Origin: Ananas comosus
Taxonomy: Eukaryota; Streptophyta; Magnoliopsida; Poales; Bromeliaceae
Direction of reading: 5' to 3'
Assembly: GCF_001540865.1 (NCBI RefSeq)
Contig: NC_033627.1
Span: forward strand, 10,733,338-10,797,337
Length of the DNA stretch: 64,000 bases
The position numbers and the translations under genes were made by a program. Every line of letters begins with the position of its first letter. The stretch's first letter is position 1. A model generated the notes under the pieces. The model saw nothing but the letters and a program-made list of their open reading frames with translations, ran no database searches and was not told the DNA's origin. Below, piece by piece: positions 33,171 through 44,847 of the stretch.

Positions 33171-33944
33171 TATCCAGACTGTATGGGCACAAGTGAAATT
33201 TTCATTATTTTATTTTATTTTATTTTATTTTATGACAGTTTAATTCAAATTCTAACAGCATACCCCTTCATTGTACAATGTTTTTTTACCACAATAATTT
33301 TTAGGGGCAATTGCCTATATATCTTTGAAAAGTTTTCGATTTTTTTATTTACCTCTATTAGAAAGCTAATATTGAAAATACCCTTCTTGTGTTCTAAGTT
33401 CTTTCTAATATATCCCTAGAGTTAAATTCCGTTAGTGAGGTGTTAACAATTATCGTTATCTCTAAAAATTACCATTTTGCCCATTCCAATATTCCCTTAT
33501 ACCGTAACTAACTTTTCTTACATATCCTTCATCTAGTAAATACTTTTCTTATTTGCACTTCAAATATCAATTAATTAATTAAGCACGTGGGAGCGAGTAG
33601 ATGAACGGATAAGATCGATCACAGCTAAACCAACCTTGGTGGCTGGAGGCATAGTTAGTTAATTCGGATTCGGCGAAAATTCGGTACGGATATAATTCAG
33701 ATAAAATTCGTCTTTTAATTTTTAAATTCTTTGAAAAATACGGTTAAAAAACGGATTCGGCAATTATTCGGATACGTGATTTATACGGGTATTATATGTT
33801 CACCAATTAAAAATTCGAGATAAAAAATTCGGCTATATAATAAATATATAATAATTATTATACTATATATATTATTATTATAATTTTTATATATAGATTA
33901 AATATATTTAAAATTATAATAAATATATATTAATAAGAATTGGG

Positions 33945-34205
33945 CTCTTATGCTTTTAAAAGTACCAAATCATTGGTGCTTGTAAATTTTTGGCCCTTGA
34001 ATTAAAGCATATGCGATCACTAGGCAAATGATATCGAAAAATAATAAAATTGAGTGGGTGCTAGGTACTCCAAATAAAATTTATTTTCTAGGTACTCCAA
34101 ATACTCTAGATTAAGTTTAACGGAGCCGATCGACGATTCGAAAGACACAACATCGAAAACAAGCTAGAAGCACGGAAGGCTCCGTGCTTCCGATAGCATC
34201 GTAGC
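33945..34205. mobile_element. Chimeric or deleted foldback MITE nested in the MULE
   Basis: The left part (TGGGCTCTTATGCTTTTAAAAGTACCAAATCATTGGTGCTTGT) is short-class. The right part (CACTAGGCAAATGATATCG .. GCACGGAAGGCTCCGTGCTTCC) is the right half of the long-class 12627-13165 type. It is a fusion of the two classes or two nested remnants. Confidence 0.6.
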
Positions 34206-34209
34206 CTCA

Positions 34210-34272
<63 letters not shown>
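34206..34272. repeat. (CT)n-(TA)n microsatellite
   Basis: Directly abuts the right end of the nested MITE. Confidence 0.92.
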
Positions 34273-34390
34273 GAGAGGGAGGTCCACAGGGAGGTCCACC
34301 GTGGACCTCCCTCTCCGGTCCACGAGGCCAAACTAGCCTCGTGGACCGCGCATAATCTCTGCTCCCCTCCGCGAGCAACACCGCGCCCTC

Positions 34391-34990
34391 TTGCTCCCGG
34401 CACGCGGACGGCCTCGGGCGGACGGCATGTGGACGGCCTCAGGCGAGATTGGGTCGTCGCTGCGGCNCTCCGCCTGCTCCTCCGCCTTCTCCTCCTTCCT
34501 CCTCGGCAGCGGCCTCGCCTCCCCCTCCCTCTTCAACGGCTCCTGCGACCTCTCCTCCTCCTCCTCCTCCACCGGCGGCGGCGGAGACCTCGCCGCGGGG
34601 GCGCGGCCGTGCCAGTACGCGTCGCTCTCGGAGCTCCGGGCCGCCGCGCCCGCGGCGCTCGACAACGCCACCGCGCTATGCACTGGCCCCTCCGCCTCCC
34701 CCGACCTCATTGCCGACCAGGCCGGGTGCGCCGCGTGCCAGAGCGCCGTGATCGGCCTCGCCTTTGCCCTCCTCGGTGCCGCCGGCCCAATCGCCGAGCT
34801 CGTCCCCTGAGGCATGGCCGCCACCATCGAGGTCCGGTCCCGCTCCCGGCCCTTCCTCCCCCGCTTCCGCTCCTACGCCCTCTGCATGGTCCAGGTCCTC
34901 GAGAACGTCAACGCCCTCGGCGGAGGAGGAGGAGGACGACGACAAGAGCGGAGGCGACGGCGCTAGGCTTGAGGGTAATGAGGCCAAGTT
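34391..34990 (+). pseudogene. GC-rich gene-like fragment inside the MULE
   Basis: The longest sensible frame runs 34391-34810 and contains SGLASPSLFNGSCDLSSS, RPCQYASLSELRAAAP, LDNATALCTGPSASPDLIAD and QAGCAACQSAVIGLA. It has regularly spaced cysteines and a hydrophobic segment, which looks like part of a secreted or membrane-anchored plant protein. The frame has an n at 34467 and a stop at 34808-34810. Further GC-rich sequence follows (RSRPFLPRFRSYALCMVQVL after the stop). I do not recognise the family with certainty and give no name. The composition is sharply different from its surroundings, as expected for a captured exon. Overlapping frames in other phases are shadows. Confidence 0.5.
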
Positions 34991-35384
34991 GGGAGAGAAA
35001 GAGAGGATAATTTAAGAAAATAGTTTAATAAGGTAGGGGCAAAATAGATATTTTAATTAGGTTTTAACTCTGGTATATATTTAACCCATATTTAACCCGA
35101 ATTAGTTTAACAGGGAATAACTGCAGGTGTATTTTGGAATAACGGTGGAACATATGAGTGGTATTTTAGAAAGAAAAAAAAAATAGGAATAAATCAGATA
35201 TTTTCAAACGTATGAGAGATATATAGGCAATTATCCCTAATTTTTAAAAGAGTTTTTAATTTTTAAAAGAGCTTAGTCGTTATAGTACGATGTATTTAAT
35301 TAGTAAGATACAAATATAAATTTTACACCTTAAAATTTCTTCGCTTGTTATATATTTATGAGAGAGAGAGAGAGAGAGAGAGTA

Positions 35385-35921
35385 GGGCTATTATACTCTT
35401 ACGATTTTAGAACCCTTCGTACTCATAAATTGTTTTAGATGATGGAGTTTCCGATTTGGCGATCCACTCAATTAAATATGATCTAAAATATTTGAAACTT
35501 CTAAAACTAAATTTCGTAATGTTTCGAAATCATAATAAAATCTATCAAGCGGGCATAAAAAAAAGGTCAAAATCGAACGACGTTCTAAAAAAGGATAATC
35601 GGATTCTTCAATTTAAGATCAGAGTTATTGATCTTTATCTAAGTAATGAGTAGAAGTCTCTATCAAAAATTCAATCTATTCCAATTCTTTTACACCGTTA
35701 AACTAGCAAGAATCTTATAGTGGCCATTAAAAATTGTCAATTTTGTGATCATTTGTTCGTAAAGTAAATGGTATCGAAAAATTATGAAATTTAATTTTCA
35801 GAAGTTTTAAATACTCTAAATAATATTTAACGGTATAGATCGCCGATTTGGAAGCTTTATCATAAAAAACGACTTATGAGTATGTATGAAGGCGATCGTC
35901 TTTATAAAAGAATAGTAATCC

Positions 35922-35925
<4 letters not shown>
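35385..35925. mobile_element. Long-class foldback MITE
   Basis: GGGCTATTATACTCTTACGAT at the left, CTTTATAAAAGAATAGTAATCC at the right. The arms share CGTACTCATAA.TTGTTTTAGATGATGGAG in inverted form near 35855-35885. It lies between (GA)n (35362-35382) and (TA)n (35926-35966). Confidence 0.75.
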
Positions 35926-35968
<43 letters not shown>

Positions 35969-36139
35969 AATAAAAAATTTTTTCTTTTGCGGTGGGCCCC
36001 GCATGGGGCTACACATGGCAGCCACGTGGCTTGCGACCTGCAACCCTTTACTTTTTCTTTTCTTTTTTTTCTTTTTTTTTTTTGTGCTTAACTATAAAAA
36101 CACTTCCTGCATTTTACCACGTTGAGATGCCTCCTCTAT

Positions 36140-38251
36140 GAACAAATCTGATCGGAGGTGGTTCATAATTCTCCCCGTACAATCCGATCGGTCGGATTTG
36201 GCAATCCGCTCGGAAATTAATTCTCGATCGATCGCATCACTCGTGACGATTTTACAATCAAATTCGATCAGTCGGATTTGGTGATTCGCCCCAGGTCGAA
36301 TTCGGCATTCCGAATCGGTTTTGAACCTGAGAGTTCGGGGTTTTACATATGAGATCGTGCATATCCCTAAGTAAAACTTTTTGAGCGAATCTTTTGAAGA
36401 GTTTTACGAGAGAAAAATTAGGGTTTTGAGAGAGCCATACAAAGAGGAGAGAAGAATACAGGTTGTAGTGTTCCGATCTAGAAGAGGAGAATGGAGAACA
36501 TTGATTGGAGTGGCTCGTTCAAAACGGTGTTAAGGAGTTCTTCGATAGAAAAGTTTTTTTTTCTTGTATTAAAGGTGATATCTTTGGGGCAGTGTCGGAG
36601 AAGATATTGTACTCTTAACTACTGCAAAAATCTTTATGATTCAATCGAGGAGGCAACTGATAGACCCGCCAAGATATCAGATAAAGAATGTGAGAAATTA
36701 TATCGCAAAATCGTTGAAATTATTAGATAGCGGATTACACGATAGCATTTTCCACCATGTTTCGATGGCGGTAAATTAAAGCCCTAAGACTTTGGCTGAA
36801 ACTGAAAAAAGAGTTTAAACGAGGGAAAGACGGCATAGAATAAAGTGTTCTTCATCCACAAATCGGCGAACTCGAAATATAAGGAGGGGACTTCCACGGC
36901 GAAGCCTCTAAGTAACTTTCAGAATGTTGTGAACCAGGTAGACAAGATGAAGATGGTGTTGTTAGATGAGGAACGGTCGAGATGGGGGACGACTGAGAAT
37001 CGAAGATCATAGACCTGGGAGATATTGTGCTTATCACAAGTTTGAGGTACGTACGAACTGGTGCTAAAGAATATATTGTTCGACACGCCGCAGATATTCA
37101 CTTACAACTATTGTCGACAGGGTGCTAGAACAAAAAGGTTACTGCAGTGTGTTCGGCGATGGCCAGTGGAAGCTAACCAACAAATCAATAGAAGCAGCCA
37201 GAGGTGCCAAGCATTGGCTCTTTCTACTTAATATAGGGAAAGCTCAGCAAGTGGGGAGGTGAAAGAAGCAGGGAAACTACGCACCTCAAAGCTATGGCAT
37301 CGACAATTAGGACATATAAGCCAAAAAAAAGTATGTCAATTTTGGCTAATATAATACTTTTTCTACTGATAGTTGTGGAGCGAAAAGGTGTGACAGTTTG
37401 CAATCCTTTGGGAGGAATGTTGCCGTAAGATTGACAGCCGCAGTTAAATGAATAAACTCACCAAACTTTCAGCTACATGATGAGCAATCTGGCTTGAAAG
37501 AAATAGTGTTATTTTTAGGGGACGAGGCTCAAGCCCAACTCAAGTTCTTCGCCGTATACATTCATTCCAACAGGATTGGTTAGAACAATGCCGTTAATTA
37601 TATACTCGTTGCTTAATCCTTCTCCCTATTCTTTCATCCATTTCCCCCTCTATCTCTTTTCATTTTTTGATGTTTTGTTTTCTCCTTTCTTGAGGTCTTG
37701 ACTGCCTTCTTTATATTGTCAAGTTCATACCACTTTATGAATGAAGCGAATAGCTTGCTATCTTTTTTTTTAAAAAAAAAAAGAAAAAGAAAAAGGAAAA
37801 GGTGTGACAGTTAGTTATCTTATGGGTAAGCAACGAATTTCATTTTAGACCTTTTTTCCCCAAAAAAGAACTGGTGCTTAGATCTTATTCATAATAATAT
37901 ATGTCATATGATTGATAAGAAGACTCTTTTAGAGTATGTTCTTGTTTCATAACTTTCAGTAATAATTAATCACCCTCTTTTAAAAGTTTGGACATATGGT
38001 TTAAAATCAAAAGAGCAGGTGCTCACGTGTTCAAGCAGTTTCACATCTCTGCTGAGAAGGGGACTAGGAAAAAGAGCATATGGGCGGATAACAGGGGTAA
38101 ATATAGAGAGGTTCTTTTGAGAAGTAGTGTCAACAAAAGTAGTATTAGACTGGAGAAAACAGTGCCTGAAAGAACACAAAGAACTGGGGTTGCTGAGAGG
38201 ATGAACTTGACGATCTGCGAGAAGATCAAGAGTTTTCGGATTCGAGGTTAA
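36140..38251 (+). pseudogene. Ty1/copia retrotransposon remnant
   Basis: A short gag-like frame starts at 36491 (MENIDWSGSF). At 37280-37345 the frame reads TSKLWHRQLGHISQKKVC, the GAG-pre-integrase signature of copia elements. At 37988-38251 an integrase-like frame shows VFKQFHISAEKGTRKK and TVPERTQRTGVAERMNLT, which corresponds to the NGVAERMNRT region of the copia integrase core. Many stops and frameshifts separate the pieces, and RT/RNase H are missing. Copia order (integrase before RT) fits. No LTR pair found. Confidence 0.8.
37720..37790 (+). mobile_element. SINE 3' end fragment
   Basis: TATGAATGAAGCGAATAGCTTGCTATC followed by a T/A-rich run resembles the 3' end of the SINEs at 9931, 13310 and 14726. 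The 5' part is absent. Confidence 0.45.
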
Positions 38252-38445
38252 GGGTCGAATGATGATTAGATCTGGATAATTACTTTTTGTCTGTGTGTTT
38301 CTGTTCTTTTGTATATATATATTTTGTATGTATATCTTCGTGACAGTAATCGGCTGATTCAACCGTCCTAGTTTTTTGTTTCGAGGTTAAGGGTCAAATA
38401 GTAGTTAGATCTTGGTGTAATTATTTTTGTCTATGTGTTTCTGTT
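38243..38445. repeat. Direct duplication of ~70 bp
   Basis: GAGGTTAAGGGTCGAATGAT..ATTAGATCT..TAATTACTTTTTGTCTGTGTGTTTCTGTTCTTT at 38243-38310 recurs at about 38382-38445 with a few changes. It lies at the end of the copia remnant and may be part of its 3' region. Confidence 0.65.
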
Positions 38446-38449
38446 CTTT

Positions 38450-39640
38450 AATCTTTTTAATTTAAATTTTTATTAGCCTAATTTTTAGGTTGAGAGTCAA
38501 ACTGATTCAAGATTTATTAACTTAATTTTATTGTTGCTTAGGTTTATATATGAGTCTCGATCTATCAAAGATTTACAACATCTTTGATAGATGTAAGTGA
38601 GAACACACAAACATTTTTTGATCCAAAAAACTTCAAAATGATTCAAGTCTGAATTAAACCCAAACAGCAAGCTATATCTTACCAGTATCCCTTATGCGTC
38701 TTGACACATTTATAAATCTGCAAAATATGGGTCGTCCAACCACGTAGCTGACATATATTAGGTGTGTAACAGACGACACATATCTGGTACAGACAGAGCA
38801 TTTAAAAATGAAGCATCTGTGGCTCTGCGCATCATAGAATGAACTCTCAATACATCAATTTGTAATTACATTGTACCATTGTGACCGTACGCATTAGTTG
38901 ATACTACGTCCTGTTCAATTGAATGCTAAGAACAATTAATTGGAAGCAATAGATCTTTCAGATTTATGAAGGTACCACACTAGAAGATGGCAACAGTTGG
39001 TAGAAATTATTGGACTCTTTCCCAGAATAGCTACACACATAATTCCTACATATCTGAACAGCATAACTACAGATTGTAACAATTTATTGATCATTGAAGT
39101 CTCAACTAACATTTAGATGGATCATGTAGTGCACTACTCTTTCTCAACTGCCGATTGTGCTGTTGCCTACTCGATATCTTGTTAAATCTTAAATGGGCTC
39201 AATAGAGGATTGCAGAGGAAAACAATTGCTTACTAAATCCAATGAAGAAATGTAATTAGCAAAGCACTGTAAGTGACTACCGCAAACGAAAATAATGATT
39301 GTTAAATAAAAAAAAAAAAAAAAATCAAGTACAATTGGCAGAGAGGAGAATTACACAGTACCTGCTTAATCGAGTTGGTTGAGTGGTGGGGTTGAATTGG
39401 GGAAAGTGCTGCCCCACAATGAAAAATGTAGCTCAGAGGAGGGGCAAAAAAATTTAATGTGTGCTAATGATAGTTAGGTACTAACAACAGTCAGTTAACT
39501 ACCGGTAAGCAAACTATAGTAGAGATAAACGTGCGGAAACAGAACCTTGAGGAATAGTCGTGCAAATAATAACTTTAATGGGTTTGACGAATATACATAC
39601 TTGATGTGTATGTTTGAAAAATCTCAGGACAAAACAAGCC
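38450..39640. other. Non-coding DNA, no feature recognised
   Basis: I see no exon, element or RNA gene. An A-run lies at 39307-39324. Confidence 0.4.
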
Positions 39641-39960
39641 AATGATCAACAAATAAGGAAGAATTAATGCCTATGATGCCCCTACTACAGTTCTAATATC
39701 GGAATGGTGTTATGATCATCCCAATTCTTATTTGGTTTTTCTATTGGGTTTGGTAATCATATTAGAACTATTGTTTTGATTCTGGGCCTATAAATAAGAG
39801 GCTCCCCTCTTTTACAATCAATGGTCATTTATTTTAACGAAAAAGAGTTATTCTTATTGACTTCTAGTATAGGCTAAGTTATAAGAGAAAGCCCCCTCTT
39901 CTACTTGGAGCAAAAGGGCGTTCGATAGAAATCCAAACAACTTAGTATTTGAGCTATAGT
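39640..39960 (+). mobile_element. Possible LTR remnant with TATA box and decayed primer binding site
   Basis: TATAAATA at 39789-39796 is followed by a GAGGCTCCCCTC leader. At about 39940-39957 the segment TTAGTATTTGAGCTATAG resembles TTGGTATCAGAGCTATAG, the usual post-LTR context in plant elements. This suggests the U3-R-U5 end of an old LTR retrotransposon. No coding part recognised downstream. Confidence 0.4.
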
Positions 39961-40432
39961 TAGGAGTAGAAGATCCTAAAAGATGGATGATTAATAGGCA
40001 ACTTTAAGAGGCTAAAGTGTTATAGTAACAGAAGCGGAACTATGTTAGTGATGAAAAGATTTAATAGAGCAGAATAAAATTCTACCTTAAGCAACTTGGC
40101 AACTATTCAACTCTTGTATATTAAAATGGTATCCAAGGTTGCAATTCCAATTTCACAAATAAAAGTTCATTTCAGTGAAGTTCGAATTTTTATTCTTCTG
40201 GCAGTTTCAAATTCATTTTCAGTCATTTCATCTAAAGTAATTTTGCAAATATAAAAAATATGCAAATATACGGATCAAACTTCAACATATTTGGAGATAA
40301 CAGTTTCTTCTTACCGCAAAAACTATGAACTTAGAAGTGAAGAGCAATTTGAAGAAATGACCTTAAATCTAAATTTGGATATAATAATTTTACTCCTTTT
40401 TGGGCTAAAATTTTGGAAATTACGGAACTGTT

Positions 40433-40536
40433 TTTTTTTTTTTTTTTGAGAGAGAGAAAGGTAGCATGCTACCCGCTTCGTTTATTTTATTTAGAAATAA
40501 ACTTAGCTGGAAATGTGAATCAACTAGGATTCGAAC
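40433..40536 (-). mobile_element. 5'-truncated SINE, antisense, with long TSD
   Basis: On the minus strand: B-box-like GTTCGAATCCTAGTTGATTC, AAGTTTATTTCTAAATAAAA, ACGAAGCGGGTAGCATGCTA, then a poly(A). A near-perfect 20-bp duplication TTGGAAATTACGGAACTGTT flanks it (40413-40432 and 40537-40556). The A-box half is missing, consistent with 5' truncation at integration. Confidence 0.85.
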
Positions 40537-40908
40537 TTGGAAATTACGGAACTGTTATAACACATTACAGTTAGATAATCAAATGAGCATAATAATTCAT
40601 CTAAATAGCAAAATTATATTTGTCAGCTAAACATTAATGACAAGTATTCAATGTGGAAATTTGTAAGCTAGGATTTAAAAAAAAAAAAAAAAGTTTGTAG
40701 ATCTACATCAATTTGTGTAGATCTACATAAATCAATGGCAGCCATGGAACTTAAAAGAAAAAGGAAGAAGATTAATTGACTTGTTAGACTATGCTGAATA
40801 TGCAGAGATTTTTCAAACCATAAAACCAAACTCTCAGTGTTTCAAAAGGCTTTATCTGATAAGTTCTCCACATTGTATACTAACTGCATACCGCTAAAGT
40901 GTTCCATA

Positions 40909-41443
40909 TAGAGGTGTCAACGAGCCGAACACGAGCGAGCTAGGGCCGGCTCATGTTTAGCTTGTTTATGAAACGAGCCAATCTCGAGCTAGCTCATTAA
41001 AGTATCGAGCCTAAAAACTCAGCTCGTTTATTAACGAACCGAACACGAGCTAGCTCATGGACAACTAGTTAAAAGATTAGAAAGAATATATATAGGATAT
41101 AAATTTTCGAGATCTTATCCATTAGACTTTGATCTAATTGTTGAAATTTTATACATAAATGGACCTTTTTATAATTGAGTTGGGCATTATATTTAGGTTG
41201 GGATAAAAATTAAATAATAAAAATCTGTATTTTATATATATATATATATATATATATGTATTCGAACTGTTGTCGAGCCAAACACCAGTGAGCTGACCCT
41301 AGCTCGTGTTCGGCTCGTTTATAAGCAAGCTAAAAAATTCAGCTCGTATTCGACTCGTTTACTAAACGAGCGATTTGATCTCGAGCTCATTTCGAGCCAA
41401 ACACGAGATGGCTCCCGAACAGTGAGCTGGATTGCCACCCCTA
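40909..41443. mobile_element. hAT-type MITE, 535 bp
   Basis: The termini TAGAGGTGTCAAC and (inverted) TAGGGGTGGCAATC are hAT-like, with subterminal CGAGCCGAACACGAGC/GCTCGTGTTCGGCTCG words in both orientations. Perfect 8-bp target duplication GTTCCATA at 40901-40908 and 41444-41451. No transposase. Confidence 0.88.
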
Positions 41444-41451
41444 GTTCCATA

Positions 41452-42049
41452 TCACAAATGAACTGGCAAACTATTAGAAATAATTTATTACCTGCCAACA
41501 AATTAAGTACTATAGAGCAAAAAGTTGCTGACATCTTACATAAGTGTGAGCAAACTCCTATTAACAAAGCAAGTAGTAACCAAAATATGCCAAAAATTTG
41601 TAAACCAAGATATGTCTTCCTCTATAAAAAAAGGTAGTGAATCTTCTCACGTCAAACCAAGACAACAGACGGTTGAGCAACATTGCATCCTTCATTTGAT
41701 AGAGTACAGCTAAACGATTGAAAGATAATCACTTTGTCCATGCATCTTTCAAAGGTGTTTCCTATATATTTGATAATGATATTACATGTTAGTTGATTAC
41801 ATCAATAATATGTTTAATTGAAATTCCAGATGCCATTCAAGGAATAACGATTGGTGGCCTAGTTTAGCAGTCCATAGACGTCATAACGCACTTTTTAAAT
41901 TACCTCATCCTAATTACCAACTAAACATCTATACAAGGATTTGTGTTTCATAACTGGAGAAGCTCGGTTCATTTACCAGATTATGAAGAGAAGCAAATCC
42001 ATAATGGCCACCAAGGAGAAAAATGGCCTCAGTAATTGTTTGCTTATCC
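41452..42049. other. Downstream flank of PEX16
   Basis: Contains the presumed 3' UTR of PEX16 (minus strand) and otherwise nothing I recognise. Confidence 0.4.
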
Positions 42050-43611
42050 TTATGAACCTGATGTATACGTGTAGCGTGTCTGAGCTCCAACTATTAGCTC
42101 TACAACCTTAGCTGCATGAGGAATGAAGCAAGAGTAAACCACCATGTACTTATATTTTAACTCAAAGCAATAAAAAACAACAATAAAAGTAGTAACTAAA
42201 TGTAAAGGGTCAAGCAGAGCGAAAGCCATACGCACCAGTGAGAAAGCCAAATAATGGAACTGGGCTCAAATATCTATCAGCCTTTTCAAGATGATGCCTG
42301 AGAATACAACATGTTAAGAGTAAGAACAAAAACTAATAAACAAAAGCTGTAGTATAGATAAGAAGATGTGTATAATTACTTGGTATACTTGGTGAAGAAT
42401 GGGTCTCTCATGATATAAAGCGCCCATATCAGCTTTCTTCTTTTTAACTGGGACATGCCATATAATACCCATAATCAGCACTTCACACAAGAAGTAAAAA
42501 AAAAAGAATCCATCTTAAGGAATTTAAGTGCACTTGCCTCATCTTTTTCAGAGGTAGAGAGCTGATAAAATTTCACTCCGACTCTGTGAGGTCGACTAGC
42601 AGCATGCAATAGGATGCTCATACTACTGAGATCTACAGCCAGTGACACTAACCAAGGTTTCCACGATCTAATCCCGTATTTTCTTATGAACATCACATAT
42701 ATAAGCGGTCTCAAGATAGAGAGAATCTCCCCAACAAAAAATAAACGGCCCGAAAGCCCTTTCTCTGACCAAATACTTGACAGCGTAGGTTTTTCTACCA
42801 CCAAAGCTGAAGAAAAATCGACAATACATAAAGAACTTGTGAATTTTCAACAACACAAAGTACAATACAGCTCAACAATCATAGAACTGATTAAAATAGG
42901 TTAAAACGTACAGAGACTACGAACTATAGACCCGTTTGAAATGGGTACCAGAATCTCAAACATACTGATTTCAATCACCTAACCTTTCAGTATCTCCAAT
43001 TTCAGTGCCTCTCAGTCATAAGATAATGATATTGTGATTCTTTTCAAATTAGCAGAATTTTACATTACTTGATGGGATATTCTATAACTATTTCCTGACG
43101 AAACTGTTTAGTTCTGATAAAACTTGATTGAGAGGAACTGAAATAAAGCATAAGGGAAAGTTAGGTACTAAATTCATAATTTAAAATTTAGATACTCACT
43201 TCAAAATGCAGTATAGTTCAGCTAGTCTTTGCAGGTTTTTCACCTCTAAAATATTACCAGGAGGCTCAAAAGGATGTCGAAGTCTATTCAACAACATCGG
43301 GTCCAACGCCATTTTAGCATTCTCGCCAAACCTGCTCAGTGCAGACATAGCTCTCCCCTCCAGATTCTTCGGCACAATCCCATTATGATTTTTTGAATAC
43401 CCATTTTGATGACCATTCCTCACATAGCCACCAGGCCATCCATTAGCCCTCATACCACCACCATAGTCTTCGGGAACATCTAATATCTTCTCCTCATTCA
43501 CCACCTCCCCTCCTTGTAGAAGCATCCTGTACCCGCTATCGCGGAAAGCAGCTAATCTCACCAGTGCCCTGAATTGCAAACAACCCCAAGTTGCCGTGTC
43601 ACAAGCAAGAC

Positions 43612-43642
<31 letters not shown>

Positions 43643-44717
43643 CGACGGAGCATGTTCTACATGCTTGTTTACCCCTACTTGTACTTCTACTTTCAGCTGC
43701 AGCCACTGATAGCCTCTATCATAACAAGAAGATGAAATGAAATTCTCACCTCCAAAATGAGCGGACGAGGGGGTCTTATATATAGTGCCTCCCCCTGGCA
43801 GCACTACTCGAACAGCACTTCCATCAAACAACAATTCATTATATAACATAACCTAAGCTCTTGCCGGGCCCAGCTTCTCAAACAGCTTTTCTGCTCGCTT
43901 TCGATTGCGACAGCAAGCTCAAACTGAGCTTCTAGCGTCAAAAAGCAGAAAGTCTAATTTGAAGCTTCTGATTCAAGCTAAGGCAGAAGCTGACAGAAAC
44001 TTCTTTGTGTGTCAGATCAACAGCAAGGACAGACAGGCTGACAGACAGCCAGCCCCTAACTAACTTGAAGATTAATTCATGAGGCAAGGGGTCTTACTTC
44101 ACTCCCTCGGCGACGGCGAGGAAGTTCCACTTCCCCTTCTCCCCGAACAAATGCTGAGCACCAACTTCAACCACGGTCTCCGCATCTTTGAGAATCGACA
44201 CGAACAAAGACCACGGAAAACCCGACTTCTCGGGCTTCACCGGAAACCCCCGCCCGGGAGGCGGCGCCGTGTCAATTATATGCTGGTTCACGGTTCCGAC
44301 TATGCCCAAAACCGCATAAACTGCACCCCCCCCCCAAAAAAAAAAGAGAAAAAAAAAAGAAGAAAAATCCAATACATAGCCCTCAAAAAACCACAATTCC
44401 CACAAAATTATCATTTACGAATCTACGCGGAAAAGGTAAATGTTACCGAAATTTCACAGAACCTGCTTCGGGGCCGATCTCGGAGTTGGAGAAGCGCTCG
44501 GGGAGGAGCCAAGTGATGCCCTAATCGATCGAATTCGACGAGATTAGGATCGGATCGGATCGGATCGGATCGGATCGGATCGAACCGTGCGATTTGAGGA
44601 GAAATTCCTATGAGAAAGGAAAACAAAAATCAAAAATCGGGGGCTTACGTTGGCTAGGGATTCGAGGGAGCGGACGAACTCCCGGTTCGTCCGCACCCAA
44701 AGCTTGTAGGCGTCCAT
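42050..44717 (-). CDS. PEX16: Peroxisome biogenesis protein 16 (PEX16/SSE1), eight exons
   Basis: PEX16 is an integral membrane peroxin needed for peroxisome membrane formation; in Arabidopsis it is SHRUNKEN SEED 1, acting at the ER and peroxisome. Exons (minus strand): 44649-44717, 44463-44520, 44098-44320, 43258-43568, 42538-42806, 42380-42447, 42236-42297, 42050-42111. They join in phase to 373 residues; the Arabidopsis protein has 367. Landmarks: NREFVRSLESLANGITWLLP near residue 12, LKDAETVVEV near 87, ALVRLAAFRDSGYRMLLQGG near 118, NLEGRAMSAL in exon 4, RPLIYVMFIRKYGIRSWKPW in exon 5, RRKLIWALYIMRDPFFTKYT in exon 6, VVELIVGAQTRYTYTSGS at the C-terminus. The exon 4 donor (43257) was chosen by phase. 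The intron after exon 5 starts GCAAGT. The gene looks intact. Confidence 0.95.
43619..43638. repeat. Poly(A) run in PEX16 intron 3
   Basis: About 27 consecutive A from 43612 to 43638 on the plus strand (poly-T in the transcript), near the 3' splice site of intron 3. Confidence 0.8.
44547..44581. repeat. (GGATC)7 pentanucleotide repeat in PEX16 intron 1
   Basis: Seven head-to-tail GGATC units inside the 128-bp first intron. Confidence 0.95.
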
Positions 44718-44800
44718 GGCGTTCTTCGTCGTCTTCTTCCTTCTCCTCCTAATCCGATTCTAGTCGCCTCCCCCAGGACATGTATATATGATTTTTTATT

Positions 44801-44847
44801 TGTTTTTTTTTTTTTTTTTTNTTTTTTTTTTTTTTTTTTTTTTTTTT
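44801..44847. repeat. Poly(T) tract upstream of PEX16
   Basis: Nearly 46 T with one n at 44821, some 85 bases upstream of the PEX16 start codon. Its length is probably unreliable. Confidence 0.9.

Larger units (their letters stand above)
33304..35237. mobile_element. Mutator-like element carrying a gene-like fragment (Pack-MULE-like)
   Basis: TIRs: left GGGGCAATTGCCTATATATC and right, on the minus strand, GGGATAATTGCCTATATATC, continuing with weaker similarity. A perfect 9-bp target duplication TAATTTTTA flanks it (33295-33303 and 35238-35246), diagnostic of MULEs. The interior has no transposase. In order it holds an AT-rich part, a truncated nested foldback MITE (33945-34205), (CT)n-(TA)n (34206-34270) and a GC-rich fragment (34272-34990). 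Element and TSD are seen directly; that the GC-rich part was captured from a host gene is inference. Confidence 0.88.

Noticed and set aside
34429..35010. 193-residue Arg/Pro-rich ORF overlapping the captured fragment
   Set aside because: A phase shadow of the 34391 frame; composition of frameshifted GC-rich DNA.
38870..42000. Further exons of a gene left of PEX16
   Set aside because: No frame with conserved residues or paired splice sites could be supported; the PEX16 stop at 42050 matches the conserved C-terminus.
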